DNA of 64,000 bases, taken from assembly GCA_963930645.1 (NCBI GenBank), contig OZ005660.1, positions 202,520,927 through 202,584,926 on the forward strand, in the 5' to 3' direction. A program made the position numbers and the translations under genes. A model generated the notes under the pieces. That model did no database searches. It had not been told where the DNA came from and was given only the letters and a program-made list of their open reading frames with translations. Of the stretch, positions 59,501-64,000 are shown one piece after another (within the stretch, counting starts at the first letter, position 1; each line of letters opens with the position of its first letter). This DNA comes from Salticus scenicus (Eukaryota; Arthropoda; Arachnida; Araneae; Salticidae).

Positions 59501-61769
59501 ATATAGCCTTCCCTTAAATTGCAGAAATTGTTGTTTAGCAGCGCCACCTGTTGGCCGATACGCATTCAAATTGAATCAGCATAATGTCTCATAATGGCTT
59601 TCTCACATATAAAGTTTTCTTTGATTACATGTAATAGAACTTGAGATATAACCTCCTGTTAAATTGTGGAAATTGCTTTATAGCAGCACCACCAGTTAAG
59701 CAGTTGACACCAAAAGTTGATAGATATAAATTTATATACGTTTCTGAGCAGTAGTTCTTGAGATACAGTCACCACAAAATTTTTGTCACACGCACACACG
59801 GATGGAAAGACAGACATTTTATAAAAATAGTCAAGTCATGTTCTAGACCTCTCAGAACATGTAAATCCGTTGAAAACTGGAAGTCAAAAATTTTTACGAA
59901 TCTAATACTTTCTTCTATTGAATATATAAGAAAGTAAAAATATCTTTGTGGTGATTGTGTGTTAAAGCCGCTTGATAATGCGAGTGTTCTGCAGTTGATA
60001 ACACGACTGTGTGAAATGCTCTTTATGGTGAGGATGGGAGGAACCCTAAGGGGCCCTAGCTTGTACTTGTGCAAGTTTCGAAGAAAATCACATGAAAAAC
60101 TCCCAACAGCTTGGCAACTGGGGATCGAACCTGACACTTTCATTCTACTAGCATCGAGAACTGCTCAGCTAATTAAATAAACTTTTAATTAAAAGTCCAA
60201 ACAACAGTATTAAGCAATTACACCTAATTTAATGTTAAAAATTATATTTTTAATAAATAAATTAGTTCTTATTTTACTTAGAATATTTTATTAAATACTT
60301 TTTAAACTTAGTTTTCTTTGACATATATATATATATAAACCTTTATTATGAAAATTATTTATTTATTTATTTTTTTTATTTATTTTTTTTTTTTTTATCA
60401 AAACCCAAAACAATAGTATTAAGTAATCTCAACTAATTTATTAGGAACATATTTTTTTATTAGTTAAATTAGTTTTCTAAATTTATTTAAAACTATTTTA
60501 AACTTATTTTTATTTATTTATACTTTAAAAAGAAATCATGAAAAGTATTTAAAAATAGATTTTTTTATTAAAAGCTCAAATAGTTCTATTAAACAAATTA
60601 ATTTAAGCATTAAAATTTTTCACTTTTGATAAACAAAGCAGTTTTTTATAATTAATTATTATTATTATTTTTTTAATCAAAACCCAAAACAATAGTATTA
60701 AGTAATCTCAACTAATTTATTAGGAACATATTTTTTTATTAGTTAAATTAGTTTTCTAAATTTATTTAAAACTATTTTAAACTTATTTTTATTTATTTAT
60801 ACTTTTAAAAAAATCATGAAAAGTATTTAAAAATAGATTTTTTGATTAAAAGCTCAAATAGTTCTATTAAACAAATTAATTTAAGCATTAAAATTTTTCA
60901 CTTTTGATAAATAAAGCAGTTTTTAATAATTTTTTTTTTTTTTTTTTCTGTAATCTTTCACAAAATACATATACTGTAAAATCCCGATTATAAAGCCCCC
61001 TTTGAATATTCGGTAATCGGCCAAATCACTATTTGTTACATCCCTAATTCTTATAATTATTTATGAGTCAAATATGGCTTAAATGGCTAAAACTTCTGCA
61101 CATATTACATGTTTCGAAGTAGTTAGGAATATACAATGACTAAATTTTAACTAAATTATAATGCATTATAAAAATAATAAGTTAATGATTCTATTACCAA
61201 TGTTAATGTCAATACAATGTAACCTATTACTGAGAAGTAACTGTAAATCCGATATTTAGTTTTATCACTGATCCTTAATTGCTGAGAGAAAAGGCAACTT
61301 TTTCTAGGAAATTTTTAAAAGCAAGAAAATCATCTCTGGATAAAATAAATTTATATTTTAATTACCCAACATGATCCACAAGAGCCTTGGTCTCTAATTT
61401 CACTAATACTTGGACACTCTGGCCAGTTTTCTCTAGAATCAAACGACTCAGGAAGATCTTTAGGAACTTTATAAACAATTGATGGTAATCTATATTTATC
61501 ATTTTCTTTGCGGACTCCCATCAAGCCTTTAAGATATTTTAAACTCACTCCTTCAAANNNNNNNNNNNNNNNNNNNNNNNNNNNNNNNNNNNNNNNNNNN
61601 NNNNNNNNNNNNNNNNNNNNNNNNNNNNNNNNNNNNNNNNNNNNNNNNNNNNNNNNNNNNNNNNNNNNNNNNNNNNNNNNNNNNNNNNNNNNNNNNNNNN
61701 NNNNNNNNNNNNNNNNNNNNNNNNNNNNNNNNNNNNNNNNNNNNNNNNNNNNNNNNNATTTTGACCAGC
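28885..61769 (-). CDS. CTSB: Cathepsin B gene (six visible exons, 5' end missing)
   Basis: This is a papain-family (C1A) lysosomal cysteine protease. Joined exons 61769-61366, 53814-53699, 50777-50548, 40733-40617, 34685-34557 and 28961-28885 give about 290 residues ending in a stop. All introns have GT/AG ends and phases agree at every junction. The protein runs from the propeptide (AGQN, then FEGVSLKYLKGLMG) through the mature start (LPESFDSRENWPECP), catalytic Cys in GSCGSCW, occluding loop with the His pair (CEHHSTGKRPPCG), catalytic His in MGGHAIRILGW and catalytic Asn in NSWNTDWG, to GIPRN. The occluding loop separates cathepsin B from cathepsins L and K and gives dipeptidyl-carboxypeptidase activity in known members. 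The signal peptide and first propeptide residues are not found up to base 64000. The first visible exon contains an N gap. No disabling change is seen, so I infer a working host gene. Confidence 0.95.
29428..29873. mobile_element. TTAA MITE copy 2
   Basis: Flanked by TTAA (29424-29427, 29874-29877), starts GGGCCCCCTTCACTCACC and ends GTGAAGAGGGCCG. It lies in the last cathepsin B intron. Confidence 0.85.
30413..31473 (+). pseudogene. Mariner-like transposase with DUF4817-like start, inactive
   Basis: Three frames in order cover most of a transposase. The first has VKLFHENKRNASAAVHEFHH then MSTKGIQAMIKRFE and LGVQPGRGGKPV, the DUF4817-type helix-turn-helix common in arthropod mariners. The second has ILWSDKAHFYFNG with the first catalytic Asp. 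The third has FMQNGAPKHI, where the second catalytic Asp is replaced by Asn, and SPDLNPCDFWLWG with the third. Stops at 30725 and about 31050-31160 plus the Asp loss make it non-functional. Confidence 0.88.
31609..32038. mobile_element. TTAA MITE copy 3 (inside the mariner)
   Basis: TTAA at 31605-31608 and 32039-32042; ends CGGCCCTCTTCACTTACTG and CGGTGAGTGAAGAGGGCCC. Nested in the 30040-32387 element, so it is the younger of the two. Confidence 0.87.
32611..32670 (-). ncRNA. Hammerhead motif, core mutated
   Basis: On the minus strand: AGAAC outer stem I, CTGAAGA, extra T, stem II GTCCA...TGGAC, then AAAAC where GAAAC is required, then outer stem I GTTCT. Loss of G12 should abolish cleavage. 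Confidence 0.6.
33011..33055 (+). ncRNA. Hammerhead motif, shortened stem II
   Basis: On the plus strand: AGAA outer stem I, CTGAAGA, extra T, three-base-pair stem II GTC-TTG-GAC, GAAAC core, stem III AC-ATC-GT, H17 = T, outer stem I TTCT. The core is intact but stem II has lost most of the length seen in the partner arm. Confidence 0.55.
33727..34156. mobile_element. TTAA MITE copy 4
   Basis: TTAA at 33723-33726 and 34157-34160; ends CAGCCCTCTTCACTTACTG and GTGAGTGAAGAGGGCCC. It lies in the last cathepsin B intron, about 400 bases from the His/Asn exon. Confidence 0.87.
34557..34685 (-). CDS. CTSB: Cathepsin B exon: catalytic His and Asn
   Basis: The acceptor ATTTCAG is at 34686-34692 and the donor after AAAG is GTTTGT. 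The exon encodes VYQRHSDDSMGGHAIRILGW and then GVENGVPYWLCANSWNTDWGDKG. It contains the catalytic His (GGHAIRILGW) and Asn (ANSWNTDWG). The residue before ALANS is Cys where vertebrate enzymes usually have Val (YWLCANSW). Other reading frames across this exon are open by chance and are not the gene. Confidence 0.96.
34787..34944. mobile_element. hAT-type MITE with 8-bp TSD
   Basis: It starts CAGTGGCGTCGCCAGA and ends with the eroded complement GCCGACGCCCATG. TCAACAGA is duplicated at 34779-34786 and 34945-34952. Inside are two poly-G tracts. It lies about 100 bases from the cathepsin B exon at 34557-34685. Confidence 0.9.
35053..35094. repeat. (TA)n microsatellite
   Basis: Imperfect TA dinucleotide run within a cathepsin B intron. 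Confidence 0.9.
35179..35577 (+). pseudogene. LINE (RTE-type) reverse-transcriptase 3' end fragment
   Basis: Pieces in shifting frames read CILPVLTYASKTWTCK, later TKVTDVICRVKKLRWSWAGQ, and near the end ERPSSCSGLIKTEI. These are the conserved C-terminal phrases of RTE-like LINE polyproteins (PVLTYGAETW, KLRWAGH, and a stop-adjacent tail). Several frameshifts are needed. Only the last 130 or so residues remain, as expected of 5'-truncated LINE copies. Confidence 0.78.
35829..37083 (-). mobile_element. Mariner-type element, full length but dead
   Basis: Inverted ends CAGGTTGATTCAAAATTAGT and GTGACCAATTT with TA on both sides (35827-35828, 37084-37085). Length about 1.25 kb is normal for mariner. 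The transposase lies on the minus strand and is broken. Confidence 0.9.
36122..36940 (-). pseudogene. Mariner-like transposase, multiply broken
   Basis: The gene starts at ATG 36940 (MAPKLNPQTRNEFLKLLWDG) and hits a stop after about 40 codons. Fragments of the helix-turn-helix (LAKKLQVSQSTICRQIKKIG) follow. The last piece, 36355-36122, has KSFFIETKAKIDPEYYQNKV and FVFHQDSAPSHTAKSTIKWL, with the catalytic Asp in HQD. Stops and frameshifts separate the pieces and the last acidic residue region is lost. Confidence 0.85.
37086..38290. other. Intron DNA without recognised feature
   Basis: AT-rich part of the 34686-40616 intron. Short minus-strand frames at 37427-37609 and 37954-38154 show no domain. 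Confidence 0.4.
38291..39350 (+). repeat. Diverged relative of the Helitron interior
   Basis: Blocks such as 'tatttcttctgaattttgtt' and 'gctgtaccatgat', then 'ttgtctgatatggttgaaatag', then 'gtgaaattgcagtcatttta' match 25.61-25.65 and 27.07-27.25 kb in order, without the 1.15-kb foldback. A small inverted-repeat element (38990-39086; AGTAGCACATAACGTT ends) is inserted in it. Confidence 0.55.
39468..39935. mobile_element. MITE with 5-bp TSD, copy 1
   Basis: Ends CAGGGATTAATCCAG and CTGGATTAACCTCTG form an inverted repeat. GTTTT is duplicated at 39463-39467 and 39936-39940. The interior ('gtgaaggtacctcattgc', 'ttcgatgcagtgaagctta') matches copy 2 in opposite orientation. Confidence 0.88.
40617..40733 (-). 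CDS. CTSB: Cathepsin B exon: KNGPVEGAF segment
   Basis: The acceptor CTCCCAG precedes GA AAA ACT and the donor is GTAATATC. The exon encodes KTSYSINEGEEQIKTEIF and KNGPVEGAFEVYADFLTYKS. KNGPVEGAF is a C1A hallmark. Both ends split glycine codons (phase 1), consistent with the neighbouring exons. Its upstream intron is about 9.8 kb and its downstream intron about 5.9 kb. Confidence 0.95.
40734..43006. other. Intron DNA with minor repeat fragments
   Basis: Part of the 9.8-kb cathepsin B intron. Fragments of MITE ends (TACAGCAGAACCTTGATTAT at 40828, and ACAGTAGAGAACCAATTATC at 42248) occur without partners. 41980-42130 is rich in 'tttccatgatttt' copies. No gene is seen. Confidence 0.45.
43011..43638. 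mobile_element. TTAA MITE copy 5, carrying a nested hAT MITE
   Basis: TTAA at 43007-43010 and 43639-43642; ends GGGCCCTCTTCACTCACCG and GTGAAGAGAGCCG. It is longer than its sisters because a hAT-type MITE (43058-43245) is inserted near its left end. Confidence 0.87.
43058..43245. mobile_element. hAT-type MITE with 8-bp TSD
   Basis: It starts CAGTGGCGGATCTAG and ends AAATCCGCCACTG. TGCTATTC is duplicated at 43050-43057 and 43246-43253, and the duplication is part of the host MITE. Poly-G/poly-C tracts lie inside. Confidence 0.92.
44450..44592. repeat. 57-bp tandem repeat, about 2.5 units
   Basis: 'tgaatttctttttgaaaata' with 'atgaaaataacttatatata' recurs; both strands are open across it, giving spurious repeated peptides. 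Confidence 0.9.
44594..45359. mobile_element. TIR element with CCAGTAGTGGAC subterminal repeats
   Basis: Ends AAGGTAACGCACCAGTAGTG and the complement of GTGTCCGCTACTGGTGCG...CTTA. The 12-mer CCAGTAGTGGAC or close variants recur at about 44604, 44793, 44885 (inverted), 44932 and 44976, and at the right end. Such clustered motifs resemble transposase-binding sites. No clear target duplication and no coding region. Confidence 0.72.
46131..46685 (+). pseudogene. MULE-type transposase, C-terminal fragment
   Basis: The 184-residue open frame contains MWSCYARTLNNEVPTNNFAE then AAHRRLQAEFGASHFTLWKF. This matches the region after the MULE DDE domain, where a W-x3-R...PRTNN-x-EG-WH motif is usual; here it reads PTNNFAEAAH. 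The catalytic core upstream is absent and a poly-A tract follows at 46880. The frame has no stop, but without the DDE residues it cannot be a transposase on its own. A chance of retained cellular use is small. Confidence 0.72.
46683..46822. repeat. Short AT tandem repeats
   Basis: 'gtaatcttatttat' repeats about seven times with a longer unit containing 'gtaattatatttgtctgcaa'. Confidence 0.85.
47258..50547. other. Intron DNA with minor repeats
   Basis: No gene is seen. It includes a decayed hammerhead relic on the minus strand at 48085-48117 (CTGAAGATGTCC, loop, GGA, AAAAC). 49550-49860 has several 'gaaagttg/ttacggac' phrases and small palindromes. Poly-A/T tracts lie at 50088, 50241 and 50385. 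Confidence 0.45.
50548..50777 (-). CDS. CTSB: Cathepsin B exon: occluding loop
   Basis: The exon starts after AAATTCAG and ends at a GTAAGTT donor. It encodes CDGGYPGSAWEFWVDKG, then GGLYNSHVGCQPYDIP, then the occluding loop CEHHSTGKRPPCG with both His residues, then TPKCVHMCEKGY and RADKHFG. Cysteine spacing matches vertebrate cathepsin B through this region. It is the exon most diagnostic for cathepsin B as opposed to other C1A proteases. A nested pogo-type transposon pair begins only 87 bases upstream of its acceptor in gene orientation (50864). Confidence 0.96.
51075..52103 (-). mobile_element. Internally deleted pogo/Tigger element
   Basis: Ends CAGTAGAGCGCCGATTATCT and the complement of GATAATCGGCGCTCTACTG, flanked by TA (51073-51074, 52104-52105). 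It retains only the N-terminal DNA-binding part of the transposase, on the minus strand. Confidence 0.93.
51215..51439 (-). pseudogene. CENP-B/psq-type HTH fragment of a Tigger transposase
   Basis: The frame reads MSAKRKRIVLSLGEKVKILE then LKNGEAGTKLAVEYGVGKST and ISEIKKNKDSI. This is the first helix-turn-helix of pogo/Tigger/jerky transposases. It stops after 74 residues. The second DNA-binding half and DDE domain are deleted. It lies within the transposon ends, so it is not a host jerky-type gene. Confidence 0.92.
52301..52350. repeat. (AT)n microsatellite
   Basis: About 24 perfect AT dinucleotides. Confidence 0.98.
53373..53521. mobile_element. Palindromic MITE, 149 bp
   Basis: Arms of about 50 bases start CACTGTAAAAAATATGTC and contain 'tttgctgccagaaa', with a short AT-rich centre. 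It lies 177 bases from the 53699-53814 cathepsin B exon, downstream in gene orientation. Confidence 0.88.
53699..53814 (-). CDS. CTSB: Cathepsin B exon: AFGAVEAMSDR segment
   Basis: The acceptor TTTTTAG precedes GCA and the donor is GTAATATG. The exon encodes AFGAVEAMSDRHCIHSNG and then KVELSAEDLLSCCSSCGMG, the helix that carries the active-site Cys plus the disulphide-rich part of the left domain. Its 116 bases leave two bases (GG) of a split glycine codon, completed by A in the next exon. It follows directly on the Trp after the catalytic Cys. Confidence 0.95.
54167..54209 (-). ncRNA. Hammerhead ribozyme motif, consensus core
   Basis: On the minus strand: GTC, CTGATGA, extra T, perfect stem II GCCCTG-ATGTT-CAGGGC, GAA, stem III AGGCCT, H17 = T, GAC pairing with GTC. 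All conserved core bases are present. Stem I is short with a probable internal loop. Confidence 0.72.
54417..54459 (+). ncRNA. Hammerhead ribozyme motif
   Basis: Same as the partner at 54167-54209 but stem I begins GAC (mismatch with GAC on the return strand) and stem II ends CAGGGT (G-T wobble). The core CTGATGA...GAAA is intact. Confidence 0.66.
55096..55932. repeat. 148-bp monomer satellite with alternating dimer order
   Basis: Monomers start at about 55096, 55243, 55392, 55539, 55688 and 55835, so spacing alternates 147 and 149 bases. Odd monomers are preceded by 'gtacaaatcttgcaatc' types and even ones by 'atgattcaacagaaaattta'. This gives a 296-base higher-order unit. Each monomer has 'cttcccgactagct' and 'tttagccaactgttt'. 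Confidence 0.93.
55990..56520. repeat. Diverged AT-rich tandem units
   Basis: 'gcccaaacagcaatattaag' with 'caatct' recurs about every 200 bases (near 56045, 56245, 56427). The same phrase appears near 60200 and 60400, so the two arrays are probably one array split by the 56.6-60.15 kb material. Confidence 0.7.
56541..56579. repeat. (CA)n(TA)n microsatellite
   Basis: Short CA run followed by about 15 TA dinucleotides. Confidence 0.92.
57157..57445 (+). mobile_element. tRNA-derived SINE, same family as 27.7 kb
   Basis: The tRNA-like part (57283-57352) has A box TAGCTCGATGGTTTGAGCA and B box GGTTTGATTCC in a CCCGG/CCGGG-like T stem. The upstream 'gtgagaaacgcctagctggt' and downstream 'cttttcacatatttggtata' match the 27.7-kb foldback. 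A second partial copy at 57034-57150 carries the same tail as an inverted repeat. Confidence 0.75.
59180..59720. repeat. 'gcagcgccacc' tandem units
   Basis: 'tagcagcgccacctgttg' and 'gagatatagccttccctt' recur about every 115-150 bases, four units. Related to the first 300 bases of the window. Confidence 0.85.
60394..60935. repeat. Tandem duplication, unit about 275 bases
   Basis: 'caaaacccaaaacaatagta' starts at about 60400 and 60678; both copies continue nearly identically to 'cacttttgataaa'. Only poly-A/T length and a few bases differ, so the duplication is recent. Confidence 0.93.
61366..61769 (-). CDS. CTSB: Cathepsin B exon: propeptide end to catalytic Cys (contains N gap)
   Basis: The exon starts after a pyrimidine-rich acceptor ending CAG at 61770-61772 and encodes AGQN (61769-61758). 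It then enters the 200-base gap and resumes at 61557 with FEGVSLKYLKGLMG. It ends with GSCGSCW at 61366, followed by a GTAATT donor. It carries the last part of the propeptide, the maturation region and the catalytic cysteine. The sequence after the gap is in frame for 64 codons without a stop. The exon begins in phase 0, so the preceding exon should end on a complete codon. Confidence 0.93.
61558..61757. other. Assembly gap of exactly 200 N
   Basis: All bases are N and the length is a round 200, typical of a placeholder. It interrupts a cathepsin B exon between AGQN and FEGV. Against human cathepsin B (AGHNFYNV...) no residues are missing, so the true gap may be close to zero or may hide an extra insertion. 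Confidence 0.97.
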
Positions 61770-61828
61770 CTGAAAAAGAAGAAAAATATAGTTAATGCTG
61801 TAGTAAAATTGTAAACAACTATACAATG

Positions 61829-62298
61829 CAGAGGTTAACCTAGAACAAATTTAGTGCCGCAATGAGGCACTTTCACAAAGTCAATTTTTAGCAATAAGTT
61901 ACCTTCACAAATTCAACTTTCAGCAAAGAGATACCTTCACAAAGTCAATTCTCAGCAATATAACTGCACACTAAAATATTTTATAAGCTTCACTGCATCG
62001 AACACAGAAAAATACCCTCAATTTGAATATTTACTGGAGACAATGATAAATATCTAAGTAAACACCTACTTATCTTACATATAAGAAACTACTTAACTCG
62101 CCCATATATATATTTATTTTTACAACTGTTTCATTTTATTTTTTAAATGTATTTTAAATTTTTAAAAAACTGGTTTACATATTTTAGTTAATAGTTCTGA
62201 AGTATCATTAATTTTCACAAACTTACTTCATGTTTTCACAAATTATTTTATTAATTCACAAATGGGGTACCATTTTTAAAAAGCTGGATTAATCCCTG
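61829..62298. mobile_element. MITE with 5-bp TSD, copy 2
   Basis: Inverted ends CAGAGGTTAACCTAG and CTGGATTAATCCCTG. CAATG is duplicated at 61824-61828 and 62299-62303. It is the inverted relative of 39468-39935. It lies about 55 bases upstream, in gene orientation, of the visible 5' cathepsin B exon. Confidence 0.9.
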
Positions 62299-62303
62299 CA
62301 ATG

Positions 62304-62719
62304 GTATATAGGAAAGTTAATGGTCACTACATGGCGAATAGATTACCATGATAATAGCAACTTTCCAATAATAAAAAAAATAATGGAAAAACCCGAAAAT
62401 TGACTGACATTTTAAAAAATACCAGAAAGTAATTGAGGGTCAATCCTACGTGTGAGCAATGGGGAGGGGGACACATACAACAATAACAAGAATGAAAAAA
62501 TGTGAAAATCAACTGACACTATTTCAGTAAAAATGTGCTTTACGGTCCTTCTTGGCGATTTTTTGGCGATTTTTTTCCGAACTCGCCGAGTCTGCGCGGT
62601 GTCGCGTTTTTCTCTCCCGTCCTTTCCAAAATGGCGGACTGGAAGCACGGTTTCCCAGTTTTTATAACCGTTCCAAGAAGGCCGATTTACGCAATTTAAA
62701 GTGATTATGTAAACATAAA
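62304..62719. other. GC-richer, CpG-containing stretch
   Basis: 62528-62680 has 'cttggcgattttttggcgat', 'ctcgccgagtctgcgcggtg' and 'ccaaaatggcggactgg', clearly richer in CpG than its surroundings. It may be promoter-like, but no start site or exon can be placed. Confidence 0.35.
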
Positions 62720-62950
62720 GCGTCAGAAATATCTTACAAATACTTGAGTAAAGAAAAATACAAATTTAGCGTCAGAAATATCTTACAAATACTTGAGTAA
62801 AGAAAAATACAAATTTTTCCGGACTGGAAGCACGGTTTTCATACCCATCCTTTCGAAAAGGGCCGATTTACGTACTTTAAAGCAATTATGTAAACATAAA
62901 GCGTCAGAAATATCTTACAAATACTTGAGTAAAGAAAAATACAAATTTTT
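62720..62950. repeat. Tandem/dispersed copies of a 49-base unit
   Basis: 'gcgtcagaaatatcttacaa' starts at 62720, 62769 and 62901; flanking 'ggactggaagcacggttt' and 'gggccgatttacg' are also duplicated (62.63 and 62.82 kb), giving a larger unit of about 180 bases. Confidence 0.88.
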
Positions 62951-63671
62951 CGCAATTGTTATCAACTAAATCTAAGAAATATTACAAAACAAAAACAGTA
63001 CAAGTAACTTAATATACATAAATAAGCATTTAAATAAAAAAGAAAGTTTATTTACTTACCCGTTTCATAATTTCCGTAAAAAGTAGCATTTTCCTCAAAA
63101 AAAAGAAATATCCCCTCTGCATATAACGATATAATCATGTACACCAACCACTCTAGCATCACTCTAAACACTAATCCAAAGCTTTTTTTCAGCATAAACA
63201 TTCAATTGTACAAAACCAATAAACGCTACTCAAAAGCTTTTTTTTTTAAGATACTCAATCTAAATATTCAATTTTACAAAACCAACAAATGACAATTTTA
63301 CCTACATAAGAAAAGCGGCACACTGAAACAACATTACTCTTGGAAAAACGAAGAAAATAATCTCTGGAGATTTCGATTTTATCATGTACACCAACCACAT
63401 CAACACAATTTCAAACCGTAATCAAACGTATTTCTTATGATATTCAACACAAATAATCAATTTAAAATAAATCGCAATTTCTCAGAAGAAAAACAACAAA
63501 CAACGTGTGCGTGCCTTGCCTGACACATGATGCAATGAAACGGCCTACTGTTGCCAAAATTCAAAAAACCAAAAAAAATAATTCGAAATACCAGACTCTT
63601 TCTGAAAGGACCAAAAAAAAAAAAAAACAGAGAATACAACAATAACCTTAAATATAACCCAGATAAGCAGA
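62951..63671. other. Region without recognised gene
   Basis: AT-rich; 'atcatgtacaccaacca' occurs at 63136 and 63381, hinting at a duplicated segment of about 245 bases. No exon supported. Confidence 0.4.
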
Positions 63672-63985
63672 GTGCATTTAACGTCACACTACTACTGCGT
63701 TATGGGCGATAATCTCAGAGATTCGCAAGTAATGTTGCATTTAACATCGCACTAGCACTACCCTTCGGCGACAATCTCGGAGATACGCCAGTAATAAGGT
63801 AGCATTTAACTTCGCACTAGCACTGCGCTTCGGCGACAATCTCGGAGATACGCCAGTAAGGTAGCATTTAACTTCGCACTAGCACTGCGCTTCAGCGACA
63901 ATCTCGGAGATACGCCAGTAAGGTAGCATTTAACTTCGCACTAGCACTGCGCTTCGGTGACTTTTCGCAGGAATGAGTAATATGC
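63672..63985. repeat. 62-bp tandem array at the right edge
   Basis: 'gtagcatttaacttcgcact' recurs at 63799, 63861 and 63923 (62 bases apart), with older units to the left. The unit is CpG-rich ('gcgcttcggcgacaatctcg'). The array may continue beyond the window. Confidence 0.93.
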
Positions 63986-64000
63986 ACGTTTGTACGGTCC

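Larger units (their letters stand above)
56598..59935 (+). mobile_element. Copy (d) of the terminal-hairpin repeat family (compound)
   Basis: The 5' end is TCTGG, hairpin TGTG-TCACT-CACA, CG, then ACTTTCTATT. A matching 3' hairpin ACTTTCTT...AAGAAAGT ends at 59935; another 3' hairpin of the same type ends at 58937. Later insertions (SINE near 57.28 kb and others) and possibly two merged copies explain the 3.3 kb length. Boundaries are uncertain. Confidence 0.45.

Noticed and set aside
61508..61826. Open frames running through the N gap
   Set aside because: They are open only because N is untranslatable; the true reading on the minus strand is the cathepsin B exon.
63053..63070. Possible first cathepsin B exon ending ATGAAACGG with a GTAAGT donor on the minus strand
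   Set aside because: The donor is good, but the few residues before it do not look like a signal peptide, and the propeptide segment expected before AGQN is not there.

Overview
The window is AT-rich, intron-rich, repeat-dense animal DNA, most likely from a chelicerate such as a spider. That guess rests on very long introns, arthropod-type transposons (a mariner with an N-terminal DUF4817-like segment, a MULE, Penelope-like elements) and many tandem families. It is inference; no single marker fixes the species.

The only host gene I can support is a cathepsin B on the minus strand. Six exons run from about 61.77 kb down to a stop codon at 28885-28887. They encode the propeptide end and the whole mature protease, with catalytic Cys, His and Asn and the occluding loop intact. 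The signal-peptide exon is not visible and probably lies beyond the right edge. A 200-base N gap (61558-61757) sits inside the first visible exon, yet the protein on its two sides aligns to the family with nothing missing. The introns are long (about 2.9 to 9.9 kb) and hold most of the transposons right of 29 kb.

0-6 kb: tandem/transposon remnants, a decayed pogo-like element, a foldback with two hammerhead-ribozyme motifs, a small Tc1-type MITE and a tRNA-Ser-derived SINE. 6-16 kb: old AT-rich DNA, an 88-bp tandem array, three copies of a repeat family with terminal hairpins and a deleted Tc1 element. 17.4-19 kb: a broken Ty3/gypsy gag-protease. 20-28 kb: a satellite array into which a head-to-head Penelope-like pair (21391-24744) and a SINE foldback were inserted, with a Helitron then inserted into the SINE. 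28.9-61.8 kb: cathepsin B, with mariner, Kolobok-like, hAT, pogo, MULE, LINE and hammerhead elements in its introns. 61.8-64 kb: MITE, GC-richer DNA and tandem repeats running to the window edge.

The most interesting signal is a set of four separate insertions (4739-5293, 21391-24744, 32525-33181, 54035-54499). Each is an inverted pair with outward-facing hammerhead-ribozyme cores in both arms, and each is flanked by a 12-15 bp target-site duplication. One of them encodes a Penelope-like reverse transcriptase plus GIY-YIG endonuclease; the other three are short and non-coding. A second candidate family (copies near 9.3, 11.8, 15.3 and 56.6 kb) has a 5' hairpin and a 3' hairpin whose stems match each other within a copy but differ between copies, as in Helentron-related non-autonomous elements.
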